In this document: piece after piece, positions 43,229 to 51,430 of the stretch
Layout: every line of letters starts with the position of its first letter
Position numbering within the stretch: position 1 is the first letter of the stretch
Assembly (NCBI GenBank): GCA_963777095.1
Contig: CAVZOY010000001.1
Location: 558,001 to 622,000, forward strand
Reading direction: 5' to 3'
Length of the DNA: 64,000 nucleotides
Source: CAVZOY01 sp963777095
GTDB taxonomy: Bacteria > Actinomycetota > Actinomycetes > Mycobacteriales > Geodermatophilaceae
Position numbers and translations under genes: made by a program
The notes under the pieces: model-generated
What the model was told of the DNA's origin: nothing
Database searches by the model: none
The model's input: the letters and a program-made list of their open reading frames with translations, nothing else

Positions 43229-44734
43229 TCAGATCTCTTCCTCGAACACCACTTCGCGCTTGCGGCGGATCGTCGGCAGCACCGCGACCACGAACGCGAT
43301 CACCGCCAGGATCAGCAGCGTCAAGGAGACGGGTCGGGTCAGGAAGACTGTCGGGTCCCCGCGGGAGATGATCAGGGCGCGGCGGAGGTTTTCCTCGAGC
43401 AACGGGCCGAGGACGAATCCCAGCAGCAGCGGCGTCGGCTCGCAGCCGAGTTTGATCAGGAAGTAGCCGAGGACCCCGAAGAACGCGATCGCGTACACGT
43501 GGAACGCGTTGAGGCCCAGCGAATAGGTGCCAATGGAGGCGAAAGCGATGATCGCCGGGAACAGCACCCGGTACGGGATGGTCAGCAACTTCACCCACAG
43601 GCCGATGAGCGGAAGATTGAGCATCACCAGGAAGAGGTTGCCGATCCACATCGACACGATGAGGCCCCAGACGAGATCGGGTCGCTCGGTGATGACGTTC
43701 GGGCCGGGGGTGATTCCCTGGATGATGAAAGCGCCGGCCAGCAGCGCCATGATCGAGTTTGAGGGCAGGCCTAGGGTGAGCAGCGGGATGAACGAGGTCT
43801 GGGCGGCGGCGTTGTTGGCCGACTCCGGTCCCGCGACGCCTTCGATCGCGCCCTTCCCGAACTCCTCGGGATGCTTGGACACGCGCTTCTCGACCGAGTA
43901 GGACACGAACGAGGCGAGAACGTGTCCGGCCCCGGGGAGCACCCCCAGCGCCGATCCGAGGCCCGTGCCGCGCAGCACGGGTGCTGTGATCCTCTTGAAG
44001 TCCGCCTTGGACAGCCACAGGTTCTTGACCTTCTTCACCATGACCGTCCGCTTCGTCTCGCTCTCGAGATTGCGGAGGATCTCGGCCACGCCGAACAGGC
44101 CGACGGCCAAGGAGACGAAGTTCAGACCCTGGAAGAGCTCGCGCTGCCCGAAGGTGAAGCGCGGCATGCCGGAGAACTGGTCCTGGCCCACCGTGCCGAG
44201 CAGCAGCCCCAGGACGATCATGGCCAGCGCCTTCAGCGTCGAGCCGCTGGCCAGGGTGATCGACGCGATGAGGCCCAGGACGACCAGCGAGAAGTACTCC
44301 GCCGGCCCGAACTCGAGCGCCAGGCGGGCGAGCGGCGCGGCGAACAGGGCCAGGACGACCGTGCCGACGGTTCCGGCGAAGAACGACCCCAGCGCGGCCG
44401 TGGCCAGCGCCGGCCCGGCGCGGCCGCGCTTGGCCATCTCGTGCCCGTCGATCGCCGTCACGGCCGCCGACGACTCGCCGGGAAGGTTGATCAAGATCGC
44501 GGTGGTCGACCCGCCGTACTGGGCCCCGTAGTAGATGCCCGCCAGCATGATCAGGGACGTGACCGGCTCGAAGCCGAAGGTGATCGGCAGGAGCATGGCG
44601 ATGGTGGCCGTGGGCCCGATGCCAGGCAGCACTCCTACCGAGGTGCCGAGGGCGACGCCGATGAGGCAGAACAGCAGGTTCGTCGGCGTGAATGCCGTCT
44701 CGAAGCCGAGCGCGAGACTCTCTAACACCCCCAT
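43229..44734 (-). CDS. tctA: Tripartite tricarboxylate transporter, large permease subunit TctA
   Basis: A 501-residue protein of the TctA family with 10-12 helices. The signature G-V-L-P-G-I-G-P-T-A-T-I-A-M-L-L-P near residue 34 and the later L-G-V-L-P-G-A-G-H-V-L-A-S-F duplicate the P-G-x-G motif typical of the family. It is the main membrane component of a TTT uptake system, driven by an ion gradient and fed by TctC. The start ATG 44734 lies 7 bp after the TctB stop. It is the last gene of the tctC-tctB-tctA operon. Confidence 0.93.
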   Translation of the reverse strand: MGVLESLALGFETAFTPTNLLFCLIGVALGTSVGVLPGIGPTATIAMLLPITFGFEPVTSLIMLAGIYYGAQYGGSTTAILINLPGESSAAVTAIDGHEMAKRGRAGPALATAALGSFFAGTVGTVVLALFAAPLARLALEFGPAEYFSLVVLGLIASITLASGSTLKALAMIVLGLLLGTVGQDQFSGMPRFTFGQRELFQGLNFVSLAVGLFGVAEILRNLESETKRTVMVKKVKNLWLSKADFKRITAPVLRGTGLGSALGVLPGAGHVLASFVSYSVEKRVSKHPEEFGKGAIEGVAGPESANNAAAQTSFIPLLTLGLPSNSIMALLAGAFIIQGITPGPNVITERPDLVWGLIVSMWIGNLFLVMLNLPLIGLWVKLLTIPYRVLFPAIIAFASIGTYSLGLNAFHVYAIAFFGVLGYFLIKLGCEPTPLLLGFVLGPLLEENLRRALIISRGDPTVFLTRPVSLTLLILAVIAFVVAVLPTIRRKREVVFEEEI

Positions 44735-44741
44735 CGACGCG

Positions 44742-45203
44742 CTACCCCTGCAGCCAGGGCCCGAAGTACGGCAGCCGGAGCTGCAGCACGATCACGAAGA
44801 TCAGGACGCTGAGAGCGGTGAGGCAGCCGGCGATCACGACGGCAGGGATCACGCGGGCTCGGTGCCCCGCCATCGCGGCCAGGAACACCGTCCCGAACAG
44901 CGCCGGGACCAGCCCCAGTCCCCGGACCGTGAAACCGAAGAAGAGGAAGGCGGTCACGAGCAGTGCGAGCGCCTTCCAGGGGACCGGCCCGATCTCGTCG
45001 CTGTCGGCGGCGACGAATCCCTTGACGGCGATGGAGATCCCGAGGAGGACGAGCAGGCTGCCCAGGACCAGGGGGAAATACCCCGGTCCCATCCGCAGTG
45101 CGGTACCGACCTCGTAGGTCGACGACGTGATGGCGAACGCCAGCCCGAAGACCACGAACGTCCCGCCCGCGAGCAGGTCCTTGCGGGCATCGTGCAGGTT
45201 CAC
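44742..45203 (-). CDS. tctB: Tripartite tricarboxylate transporter, small permease subunit TctB
   Basis: A 153-residue protein with four helices, the expected size for TctB. G-G-T-F-V-V-F-G-L-A-F-A-I near the N-terminus and G-P-G-Y-F-P-L-V-L-G-S-L-L-V-L-L-G form the conserved first half. It is 64 bp downstream of TctC and 7 bp upstream of TctA, clearly co-transcribed. GTG 45203, or a slightly later start, is possible; M-N-L-H-D-A-R-K is used. Confidence 0.9.
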   Translation of the reverse strand: MNLHDARKDLLAGGTFVVFGLAFAITSSTYEVGTALRMGPGYFPLVLGSLLVLLGISIAVKGFVAADSDEIGPVPWKALALLVTAFLFFGFTVRGLGLVPALFGTVFLAAMAGHRARVIPAVVIAGCLTALSVLIFVIVLQLRLPYFGPWLQG

Positions 45204-45267
45204 CGGTCACGACCCCCACGTTTCGAGGAGAGCGCTGGGGCGATCGACACCCCAGCGCTGCCGATGG

Positions 45268-46338
45268 TCAGTTGGCCGCGACTCCGGCTTCCTCGATGAT
45301 CGGGCGCCAGAGTTCGATCTGTTCCTCGAGCCGCTGGGTGAGTGCCTCCGGCGTCGCCTCGTCCTCGGAGGCCGGCGTGCTCCCGAGCTTGGCCAGCTCA
45401 TCGATCACGTTCTGGTCGGCCAGAGCCACCTTGAGTGCCTCCGTGAGCTTCTGGACGATCTCATCCGGCGTCTCGACCGGGACGTAGAGGCCGTGCCACA
45501 CGCCGACCTGGAGATCCTCCAGGCCTTCTTCCTCGGTGGTCGGCAGATCGGGAAGCGTCTCGACACGCTCCGGAGTCGTCACGGCGTAGGCCTTGATCTC
45601 GCCGCCCTGGATCTGCCCGGTGGTGTTCGTGCTCTGATCGCACATGATGTCGACCTGTCCGCCGACGAGGTCGGTCAGCGCGGGGCCGGTTCCGTCGTAG
45701 GGCACCTCGGTGAGCTTCACGCCGAGGGCCTCCTGGAGGAGCAGCCCGCACAGATGCGAGGCGGCGCCGATACCGGCGTTGGCCAGGGTGACGGCGTCGG
45801 AATTCTCCGTGACGTAGTCGACGAACTCCTCCATCGTCTCCGGCTCGAAGTCGCTCCGCGCGACGATCGTCATCGGCACCTCGGTGACCAGCCCGACCGT
45901 CTTGAAGTCCTCCAGCGGGTTGTACGCAAGATCGGGGTACAGCGACGGCGCGGTCGACATGCCGATGTGGTGCATCAGCACCGTGTAGCCGTCCGGGTTT
46001 GCCGCGGAGACCTCACCGGCCGCGACGGTGCCGCCGGCGCCCTCGACGTTCTGGACGACGATGGTCCCGCCGAGTTCCTCGGCCATCGGTTCCGAGACGA
46101 GCCGGGTCACCGTGTCCGTGGGCCCGCCGGCCGAGAACGGCACGACGAATGTGATGTCTCCGTCCGGATAACCCTCCGCGGCGTCGCCACCGCCACCGCC
46201 GCCGCCGCCACCGCCGCCACCGCATGCGGTGAGCGCCAACGTGCCCGCGGCCAAGCCGATCGCCAGTCGAGATCTGGCCCGAGGACGGTCGGCCGAGCGC
46301 GTGCGGGCGCTGGCTTCGTTCACATGGCCCTGTCGCAT
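45268..46338 (-). CDS. tctC: Tripartite tricarboxylate transporter substrate-binding lipoprotein TctC (Bug family)
   Basis: A 356-residue extracytoplasmic receptor. The lipoprotein signal ends in the lipobox L-T-A-C followed by a run of twelve Gly residues, probably a flexible tether. The Bug-family core begins I-T-F-V-V-P-F-S-A-G-G-P-T-D-T-V-T-R and contains G-A-G-G-T-V-A-A-G, with P-D-G-Y-T-V-L. These loops bind carboxylates through main-chain contacts. It is first in the operon. A candidate promoter and operator lie about 40-65 bp upstream. The substrate is unknown; the convergent D-tartrate dehydratase makes tartrate a reasonable guess. Confidence 0.92.
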   Translation of the reverse strand: MRQGHVNEASARTRSADRPRARSRLAIGLAAGTLALTACGGGGGGGGGGGGDAAEGYPDGDITFVVPFSAGGPTDTVTRLVSEPMAEELGGTIVVQNVEGAGGTVAAGEVSAANPDGYTVLMHHIGMSTAPSLYPDLAYNPLEDFKTVGLVTEVPMTIVARSDFEPETMEEFVDYVTENSDAVTLANAGIGAASHLCGLLLQEALGVKLTEVPYDGTGPALTDLVGGQVDIMCDQSTNTTGQIQGGEIKAYAVTTPERVETLPDLPTTEEEGLEDLQVGVWHGLYVPVETPDEIVQKLTEALKVALADQNVIDELAKLGSTPASEDEATPEALTQRLEEQIELWRPIIEEAGVAAN

Positions 46339-46375
46339 GAAGGGACCCCCGAATCACGAGCAGGCTCGGATCGCG

Positions 46376-46402
46376 ACGCTATCACTCGTGTGATCTTCGA
46401 CA
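46376..46402 (-). promoter_or_regulatory. Putative tctCBA promoter with overlapping palindrome
   Basis: Reading on the minus strand: TGTCGA (rc of 46397-46402), 15 nt, then TAGCGT (rc of 46376-46381), a plausible -35/-10 pair 40-60 bp before the tctC start. A perfect palindrome ATCAC-TCGT-GTGAT (46381-46394) lies in the spacer and touches the -10, which suits a repressor. No regulator gene is adjacent. Confidence 0.4.
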
Positions 46403-46617
46403 CAGTGCCATCGACGCAGGCCGCAGCGCCGGTGGACACCGCCACGGGGCCGGCTCGGGAGAAAGACTCAGGTGCGCTCATCCAGGGCAGCCATGGTCAC
46501 CGGCGAAGTCGCACCCGTTGGGCTACCTATCACGTCGCCCCTCGGACGCCACACGTGGCACACGCGTCGGCGGTGCCTTCCCCGGCCGGACCCGGGGAAG
46601 ACGCCCGCTGCCCTCCT

Positions 46618-46664
46618 GGCAGGGACGGGCGCGGCGGCTGTCAGCCGCCGCGCCCGTCCCTGCC
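46618..46664. terminator. Very strong hairpin: perfect 22-bp stem, 3-nt loop
   Basis: Bases 46618-46639 are exactly complementary to 46643-46664, with loop GTC. It lies 47 bp after the stop of the small minus-strand gene at 46711, between it and the tctC promoter. It probably terminates that gene. There is no T tract. Confidence 0.7.
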
Positions 46665-46710
46665 CGCCGTCCGTTCGTCCGTGAACAGCACGGCTCGGGC
46701 AGACCACTGG

Positions 46711-46968
46711 TCAGGCGGCGAGGCTGATCTCCAGCCCTGCGGTCGAGAACGCCGCCAGCAGCCGGTCCGCCCGCTCGCGGAGCAGCATGGCGGCTCCTGC
46801 GTCGAGGCCCTCGACGCCGTCGACCAGGCACTGCGCGAGCAGCTCCAGCACCTCGGGCGGGGGCTCCCCGTCGGAAACGGGGAGGCGGGTGACCATCCCG
46901 CACGGACAGGACCCGCCGGTCTTCGGGGCGACGTGGTTGCCGCCGGAGCACCTACCGGATACGGACAT
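46711..46968 (-). CDS. Small hypothetical protein with N-terminal Cys/His cluster (85 aa)
   Basis: Function unknown. It starts M-S-V-S-G-R-C-S-G-G-N-H-V-A-P-K-T and continues G-G-S-C-P-C-G-M, giving three Cys and one His in the first 27 residues, which could bind a metal. The rest is helical: E-V-L-E-L-L-A-Q-C-L-V-D-G and A-M-L-L-R-E-R-A-D-R-L-L-A-A-F. ATG 46968 follows GAGG at 6 nt; an ATG at 46989 is possible. A strong terminator follows. Confidence 0.6.
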   Translation of the reverse strand: MSVSGRCSGGNHVAPKTGGSCPCGMVTRLPVSDGEPPPEVLELLAQCLVDGVEGLDAGAAMLLRERADRLLAAFSTAGLEISLAA

Positions 46969-47123
46969 CGTGGACCTCAACTCCTCCATGAGCCTGGCCC
47001 TCGGCCGTCCGTGGGGCCATGGCACAAGAGTCCCGGCAGTCCCACCCGCAACACGGCGCGGCGCGCCACACCGTATCCATCTCGTGACGTTGGCCACACG
47101 TCACGTGAGGAGGGGCGTCCCCG

Positions 47124-49256
47124 TCAGCCGGCCACCGGCGAGGCACCCTGCCGCAGCGCGTCGGTGAGCAGCGCGACCAGCGCCTCGAGCTGCACGTCGG
47201 CCGACGACGCGACCTCGTCGTCCGACCCGTCCAGCGCCCTGGCGGCCAGCCCGGCCTTGCTGTCGATCAGCTCGGCGATCCGGGCATCGATGGTCTGGGC
47301 CGCGATGATGCGCCACGCCGTGACCGGCTCGGTCTGGCCGATGCGGTGTGCGCGGTCGATGGCCTGGGTCTGCTCCGCATCGGTCCAGGACAGCTCCGCG
47401 AGCACGATGTTCGAGGCGACCTGCAGGTTCAGCCCCACACCGGCAGCAGTCAGGGAGCAGACCGCGATGTGGACGTCGGGGTCGCCCACGAACGCGTCGA
47501 TGTTCCTCTGCCGCGACGCCGGCGTCTGGTCGCCACGGATCGAGGAGAAGCCCACCCCCTGCCGGGTGAAGGTCTCCTCGGCGGCGTCCATCACGTCCAC
47601 GTGCTTGGCGAAGAACACCACCTTGCCCGCGCTGCGGGCCAGCTGCGCCGCGTAGTCGGCGGCCAGGCCGGCCTTCGCCCGGCCGATGCGCCGCATCATG
47701 GCGAACACGTTGTCGCCGGTCGTCGTGGCCGCGTCCTTGAGCTCGGCCCTGGCCACCCGGCGCACCAGCTCGTGGTCGATGCCCTCGGCGCCGCCCGACG
47801 AGCGGCTCGCGAGCGCGGTCTCGTACCGCGCCACCATCCGGCGGGCGAGGTCCTGCTCGGCCGCCCGGATCGACCGGCCGGCGGCTCCGTCCAGCTCCAC
47901 AGGGAGGTCTGCGATGCGCCGCGCCGGGATGTCGGCGGCTACGTCGACCTTGCGGCGCCGGACGATGCCGAGGTCGATCACGCACCGGCGCGCGGCCGCG
48001 TAGAAGCCCGGGTCGGCGGGCGTGAGACCGACGTCCTCGAGCGCGTGCATCAGCTCGCCGAGGGGCTTGGTGTCGTCGATCCAGCCGAGGAACTGCCAGA
48101 TGGCCCGGAAGTCGTCGATGTCGTTGATCAGCGGGGTACCGGTCAGGGCCATCAGCAGGGGTCGCGCGCTTCGCGACCGGATGCGCTCCGAGAGCTCCAG
48201 GACGTGCTGGGAGCGCTGGGAGCTCTTGTTCTTGATGAAGTGCGCCTCGTCGATGACCATGCCGCGGAAGCCGAAATCGCCGATCCAGCCCACATGGCGG
48301 TCGAGCACCTCGTAGTTGACGACGACGATGTCGGCGAAGCCGTCGATGGTCTCGCCGTCGCCGTGGATCACGGTCGCCGAGCGGTGGGGCGTCCAGAGGC
48401 CGGCCTCGCGGGCCCAGTTGGTCTTGACGACGTTCGGCACGACCGCCAGCAGCGGGTAGGCGTTCGCTGCCTCCGCGGCCAGCAGTGCCTGAGCGGTCTT
48501 GCCCAGGCCCGGCTCGTCGGCGAGCAGGAAGGTCCGGTGGCCGGACGCGGCAGCGGCGACCACCTGCGCCTGGTGCGGCATCAGCTCCAGAGCCGTCGGC
48601 GCGCGCCGCGAGGACGGCGCAGGTAGCGGCATGCACGCCGAATCCCCGCCACCCGCGCGCTCGAACGAGCTGAAGAGCGGGCCGAGCAGCTCCCAGCCGG
48701 ACAGGCGGCCCGCACGGGGGGCGGGCCGCGGCGCGGCCGAGAAGTCGGGGGCGAGGAAGGGGTTGGCCAGCTGTCGGGAGAGCACCGACTGCGGCAGGAC
48801 CCGGCGCTCGGGAGCAGCGGGGGTGGCCGCGGCCGGCGGCGCAGCCTCCTCGGCGGGCGGCTCGATGCCGACGGACAGCAGCATCTCCCGCGTGAGCGAC
48901 CGTGCCGCGTCGGAGACGACGGCGTCCTCGGAGAGCAGCGCCAGCAGGCCGGCGTCCCGGACGGCGCTCGTCGCCAGGATGGTCGCGACGCCGTCCAGCC
49001 GCTTCAGCTGCTCGGCCCGACGACTCACGCTCCCCGCTGCCGCCTGTATGCGGGCGCGCTCGTCGCGCAGCAGCAGGGCGACGGCCTGGAACTTCGTGCG
49101 GACGGCGGGCGTCACGCGGCCGCGCTGGGCGGCCGCCTCGACCTCGCGGACGGCACGGGCGAGCATCGAGATGATGTCGTCGGGGCCGCGTCCGCGCCGC
49201 TGCTTGGGCGGGGCGGGCCGGCGAGAGCGCGCCTGGCTCTGGCCTCGTCGAGCCAA
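47124..49256 (-). CDS. SNF2-family DEAD/DEAH-box helicase
   Basis: A 710-residue ATPase if TTG 49256 is the start (GAGGAGGAG lies just upstream; the frame is open to 49442). Residues ~1-235 are a helical N-terminal region without recognised domains. The SNF2 core follows: motif I D-E-P-G-L-G-K-T near 247-254, motif II D-E-A-H at 336-339, T-G-T-P-L-I-N (motif III), then the C-terminal helicase half with V-V-F-F-A-K-H and D-R-A-H-R-I-G-Q (motif VI). Such proteins move along DNA or remodel DNA-protein complexes. No nuclease, methylase or defence partner is adjacent, so a housekeeping or repair role is as likely as defence. Confidence 0.87.
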   Translation of the reverse strand: MARRGQSQARSRRPAPPKQRRGRGPDDIISMLARAVREVEAAAQRGRVTPAVRTKFQAVALLLRDERARIQAAAGSVSRRAEQLKRLDGVATILATSAVRDAGLLALLSEDAVVSDAARSLTREMLLSVGIEPPAEEAAPPAAATPAAPERRVLPQSVLSRQLANPFLAPDFSAAPRPAPRAGRLSGWELLGPLFSSFERAGGGDSACMPLPAPSSRRAPTALELMPHQAQVVAAAASGHRTFLLADEPGLGKTAQALLAAEAANAYPLLAVVPNVVKTNWAREAGLWTPHRSATVIHGDGETIDGFADIVVVNYEVLDRHVGWIGDFGFRGMVIDEAHFIKNKSSQRSQHVLELSERIRSRSARPLLMALTGTPLINDIDDFRAIWQFLGWIDDTKPLGELMHALEDVGLTPADPGFYAAARRCVIDLGIVRRRKVDVAADIPARRIADLPVELDGAAGRSIRAAEQDLARRMVARYETALASRSSGGAEGIDHELVRRVARAELKDAATTTGDNVFAMMRRIGRAKAGLAADYAAQLARSAGKVVFFAKHVDVMDAAEETFTRQGVGFSSIRGDQTPASRQRNIDAFVGDPDVHIAVCSLTAAGVGLNLQVASNIVLAELSWTDAEQTQAIDRAHRIGQTEPVTAWRIIAAQTIDARIAELIDSKAGLAARALDGSDDEVASSADVQLEALVALLTDALRQGASPVAG

Positions 49257-49554
49257 GGACTCCTCCTCTGCAATGCCCGGCAGGGCTGCTGCGGCGGAGT
49301 GCCGCGCACAGTCCCGCGTCCGGGCGGTGGGTGTCGCGAGGAGAGGCCGTGGACGGCCGCTCCGCGACACGACTGGGCGCCCTGATCTCCGAGAGATCGA
49401 CGCCCGGGGCTGGTCGGCCCGCCACGGTGGAACTTCGGGCACCAGTCGATGGCCGCCGGATGAGCGAAGGCCCTGCCTGAGGCCGGTGCTGCACTCATGC
49501 TAGCGCCCGCCGGCCCGCGCGGCCCTGCGGCCGGGAATGACGCAAGATGGGAGC

Positions 49555-49962
49555 GTGGTCTCGATCGCCCTGGCTCGCGCCCTGCGCGACGCCGGGCTGC
49601 AGTGGACACCCGCCCGCGGCGACGGCTTCGTCATCTCCGACCGAGGCATGGACTCCGACGTCTTCGTGCTCTCGGACATGACGATCGAGGTCCACCAGTT
49701 CCCCGCGGGCCCGGTGATCGGCTTCAACGGCACGACCGAGTGGGCGCTGGACTCGGTCGACCAGTCCCAGACGCTGTGGGTGCCGGCCGAGCACCAGCTC
49801 CGTGAGCTGCTCGGCGACGCGTTCGCGGGGCTCGCGCCGACCGGCGACGGCTACCGGGTCACGCTCCGGGTCGACGGCGCGACGAGCGGCTACGACGGTC
49901 CGGACCCGGCCGAGGCCTACGCCCTGGCGCTGCTCCACCTGCTGAGGTCGCGCCCCGTCTGA
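49555..49962 (+). CDS. Small conserved actinobacterial protein (often auto-named pilus assembly protein CpaE)
   Basis: A 135-residue soluble protein, V-V-S-I-A-L-A-R-A-L-R-D-A-G-L-Q-W-T-P-A-R-G-D, with D-V-F-V-L-S-D-M-T-I-E-V-H and F-N-G-T-T-E-W-A-L-D-S-V. I recognise the family from actinobacteria, where databases often label it CpaE, but it lacks the MinD-like ATPase motifs of real CpaE, so that name is misleading. GTG 49555 (GGGAG upstream) is preferred over ATG 49537. Function is unknown. It is divergent from the helicase gene. Confidence 0.7.
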   Translation: MVSIALARALRDAGLQWTPARGDGFVISDRGMDSDVFVLSDMTIEVHQFPAGPVIGFNGTTEWALDSVDQSQTLWVPAEHQLRELLGDAFAGLAPTGDGYRVTLRVDGATSGYDGPDPAEAYALALLHLLRSRPV

Positions 49963-50065
49963 TCCGCCGGGGAGAAGACATCTCCTTGCCGGGTAGCGCC
50001 CGGTTAGGAGGGTGAGCACGGGTGACGGGGCCGATCCGGCCGGTCGTGGCTGAGGCTCCGCACGG

Positions 50066-50470
50066 TCAGCGGCGGGCGAGCACGGCCATCGCCATCGCGC
50101 AGCTCCACCCACTCGCCACGATCGGTGTCTCCAGGAGGTCGAAGCCGCTGGGGCGGACCCGATCGCGTACCAAGCGCTCGCTGAGATAGCCCAGGGTCAG
50201 GCCGGTGCCCAGCCAGTGGAGCTCCCAGCGCGCGCGGTCATCCGGCCCGCGGAGCAGTCGGGCGGTGGCCCAGATCTGTGGCGCGAGCAGGTACGGAGGT
50301 GCGCTGTAGGCCGTGCCGAACCAGAGCCAGTCCCGGACGAGGTGCTCAGGGCTTCCGGTCATGAAGGGAACGTCGAAGTGCCGGCGCCGCCGCAGGGCGA
50401 CGAGGTGACCGGCCAGCTGAGCGGCCAGTTGGATCGAGGACACCGCTGCCAACGTCGATGGGTGCGCCAT
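50066..50470 (-). CDS. Hypothetical membrane-associated protein (134 aa)
   Basis: M-A-H-P-S-T-L-A-A-V-S-S-I-Q-L-A-A-Q-L-A-G-H-L-V-A-L-R-R-R is followed by W-L-W-F-G-T-A-Y-S-A-P-P-Y-L-L-A-P and H-W-L-G-T-G-L-T-L-G-Y-L. Hydrophobic segments near 8-25, 48-68, 80-98 and 115-130 suggest up to four short helices. No family is recognised. ATG 50470 is used; ATG 50491 in the same frame is possible. There is little room for a leader, so it may be leaderless. It converges with 49555-49962. Confidence 0.6.
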   Translation of the reverse strand: MAHPSTLAAVSSIQLAAQLAGHLVALRRRRHFDVPFMTGSPEHLVRDWLWFGTAYSAPPYLLAPQIWATARLLRGPDDRARWELHWLGTGLTLGYLSERLVRDRVRPSGFDLLETPIVASGWSCAMAMAVLARR

Positions 50471-50557
50471 GTCGCCGGACCGTAGGGCCAATGGCCCCGC
50501 TGTGAGCCCACGGTGCTACCCCTCCCGGCGAAGCGGCCCGGACGGCAGGCTGCACCG

Positions 50558-51170
50558 ATGCGCATCGTTCTGCTGGGACCGCCGGGATCCGGCAAGGGCA
50601 CCCAGGCTGCGTTGCTCGCCGCCGCACTGCGGCGTACCGGCCGTGTCGACGGGCGAACTGTTCCGCGCCCACGTCGCCGGCGGGACGGAGCTCGGTCGGA
50701 CGGCCGCGGCCTTCGCGGCCGCCGGTGATCTCGTTCCGGACGACGTCACCACGGCGATGGTGGCGGAGCGACTCGCACAGGCCGACTGCCGCGGGGGCTA
50801 CCTCCTCGACGGGTTCCCACGGACGATCGGCCAGGCCGAGAGGCTTCGTGACGAGCTCGCCGCCCGTGGCACGACGCTGGACGCGGTGCTCGAGCTGGCG
50901 GTCGACGACGCCGAGCTGATCCGGCGGATGGCCGCGCGCCGGGTCCTCGTGGACGGCGAGTGGGTCGTGCGCGACGACGACCGGCCCGAGACGGTGCGCC
51001 ACAGGCTCGAGGTCTACCGCGCACAGACAGCTCCGCTGGTGGAGTTCTACGCCGCCGACGGACTCGTGCGCAGGGTCGACGCCGACGGCGAGGTCGCCGC
51101 CGTCGCCGCCCGGGTCCTCGCGGTCCTGGACCGCCCGGCGCCCGAGCTCGACACGGGGCCCGGGAACTGA
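50558..51170 (+). pseudogene. Adenylate kinase, short-LID type, one +1 frameshift near base 50639
   Basis: Corrected product is 203 residues. It starts M-R-I-V-L-L-G-P-P-G-S-G-K-G-T-Q-A-A-L-L, the P-loop of adenylate kinases. After the break the frame gives V-P-A-V-S-T-G-E-L-F-R, then G-Y-L-L-D-G-F-P-R-T-I-G-Q-A, the NMP-binding signature. The LID is reduced to a few residues (V-L-V-D-G-E-W-V-V-R-D-D-D) with no zinc cysteines. It interconverts ATP+AMP and 2 ADP. As it stands alone without the secY/map/infA neighbours of the housekeeping gene, it is probably a second adk-like gene. Confidence 0.8.
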
Positions 51171-51184
51171 GTCGCCAGCTCGCG

Positions 51185-51364
51185 TCAGACGATGCGCAGC
51201 TGGACGTGCACGTCCTGCGGGGCGGTGTGGGTCATCGCCGTGACGAGAGTGACCGCCGTCTCCTCGATGTCGTCGACGGAGTCGGCCTGAGTCGTTCCGA
51301 CACCCGGCACATCGATCACCCAGTGGTCGCCCTCGCAGATCGCGGTCGCGGTGTACTCGGCCAT
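51185..51364 (-). CDS. HicB-like small protein (59 aa)
   Basis: M-A-E-Y-T-A-T-A-I-C-E-G-D-H-W-V-I-D-V-P and then G-V-G-T-T-Q-A-D-S-V-D-D-I-E-E-T, ending V-H-V-Q-L-R-I-V. The pattern of a strand, W-x-I-x-V-P, G-x-x-T-Q-A-x-x and a helix is the HicB antitoxin-like fold. ATG 51364 has an excellent GGGAGGACGG. No HicA-type toxin lies on either side, so it may be a stand-alone member, common in actinobacteria, rather than half of a toxin-antitoxin pair. Confidence 0.65.
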   Translation of the reverse strand: MAEYTATAICEGDHWVIDVPGVGTTQADSVDDIEETAVTLVTAMTHTAPQDVHVQLRIV

Positions 51365-51430
51365 CCGTCCTCCCGGGTTGATCCATCAGGAGCATCCCGC
51401 TCAGGCGGCCGGCAGTCCACGCCGACCGGG

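Noticed and set aside
46170..46225. GC-rich trinucleotide run in tctC as a regulatory microsatellite
   Set aside because: It encodes a run of Gly after the lipobox Cys, a common linker in actinobacterial lipoproteins; there is no sign that length varies.
47124..49256. SNF2 helicase as part of a defence system
   Set aside because: No nuclease, methyltransferase, PLD or other defence partner lies beside it; the neighbours are a small soluble protein and a tiny hypothetical.
49980..49996. A possible further shared element (ATCTCC-TTGCC-GGGTAG)
   Set aside because: It lies in a convergent gap, where a promoter element is not expected, and the left arm matches poorly.
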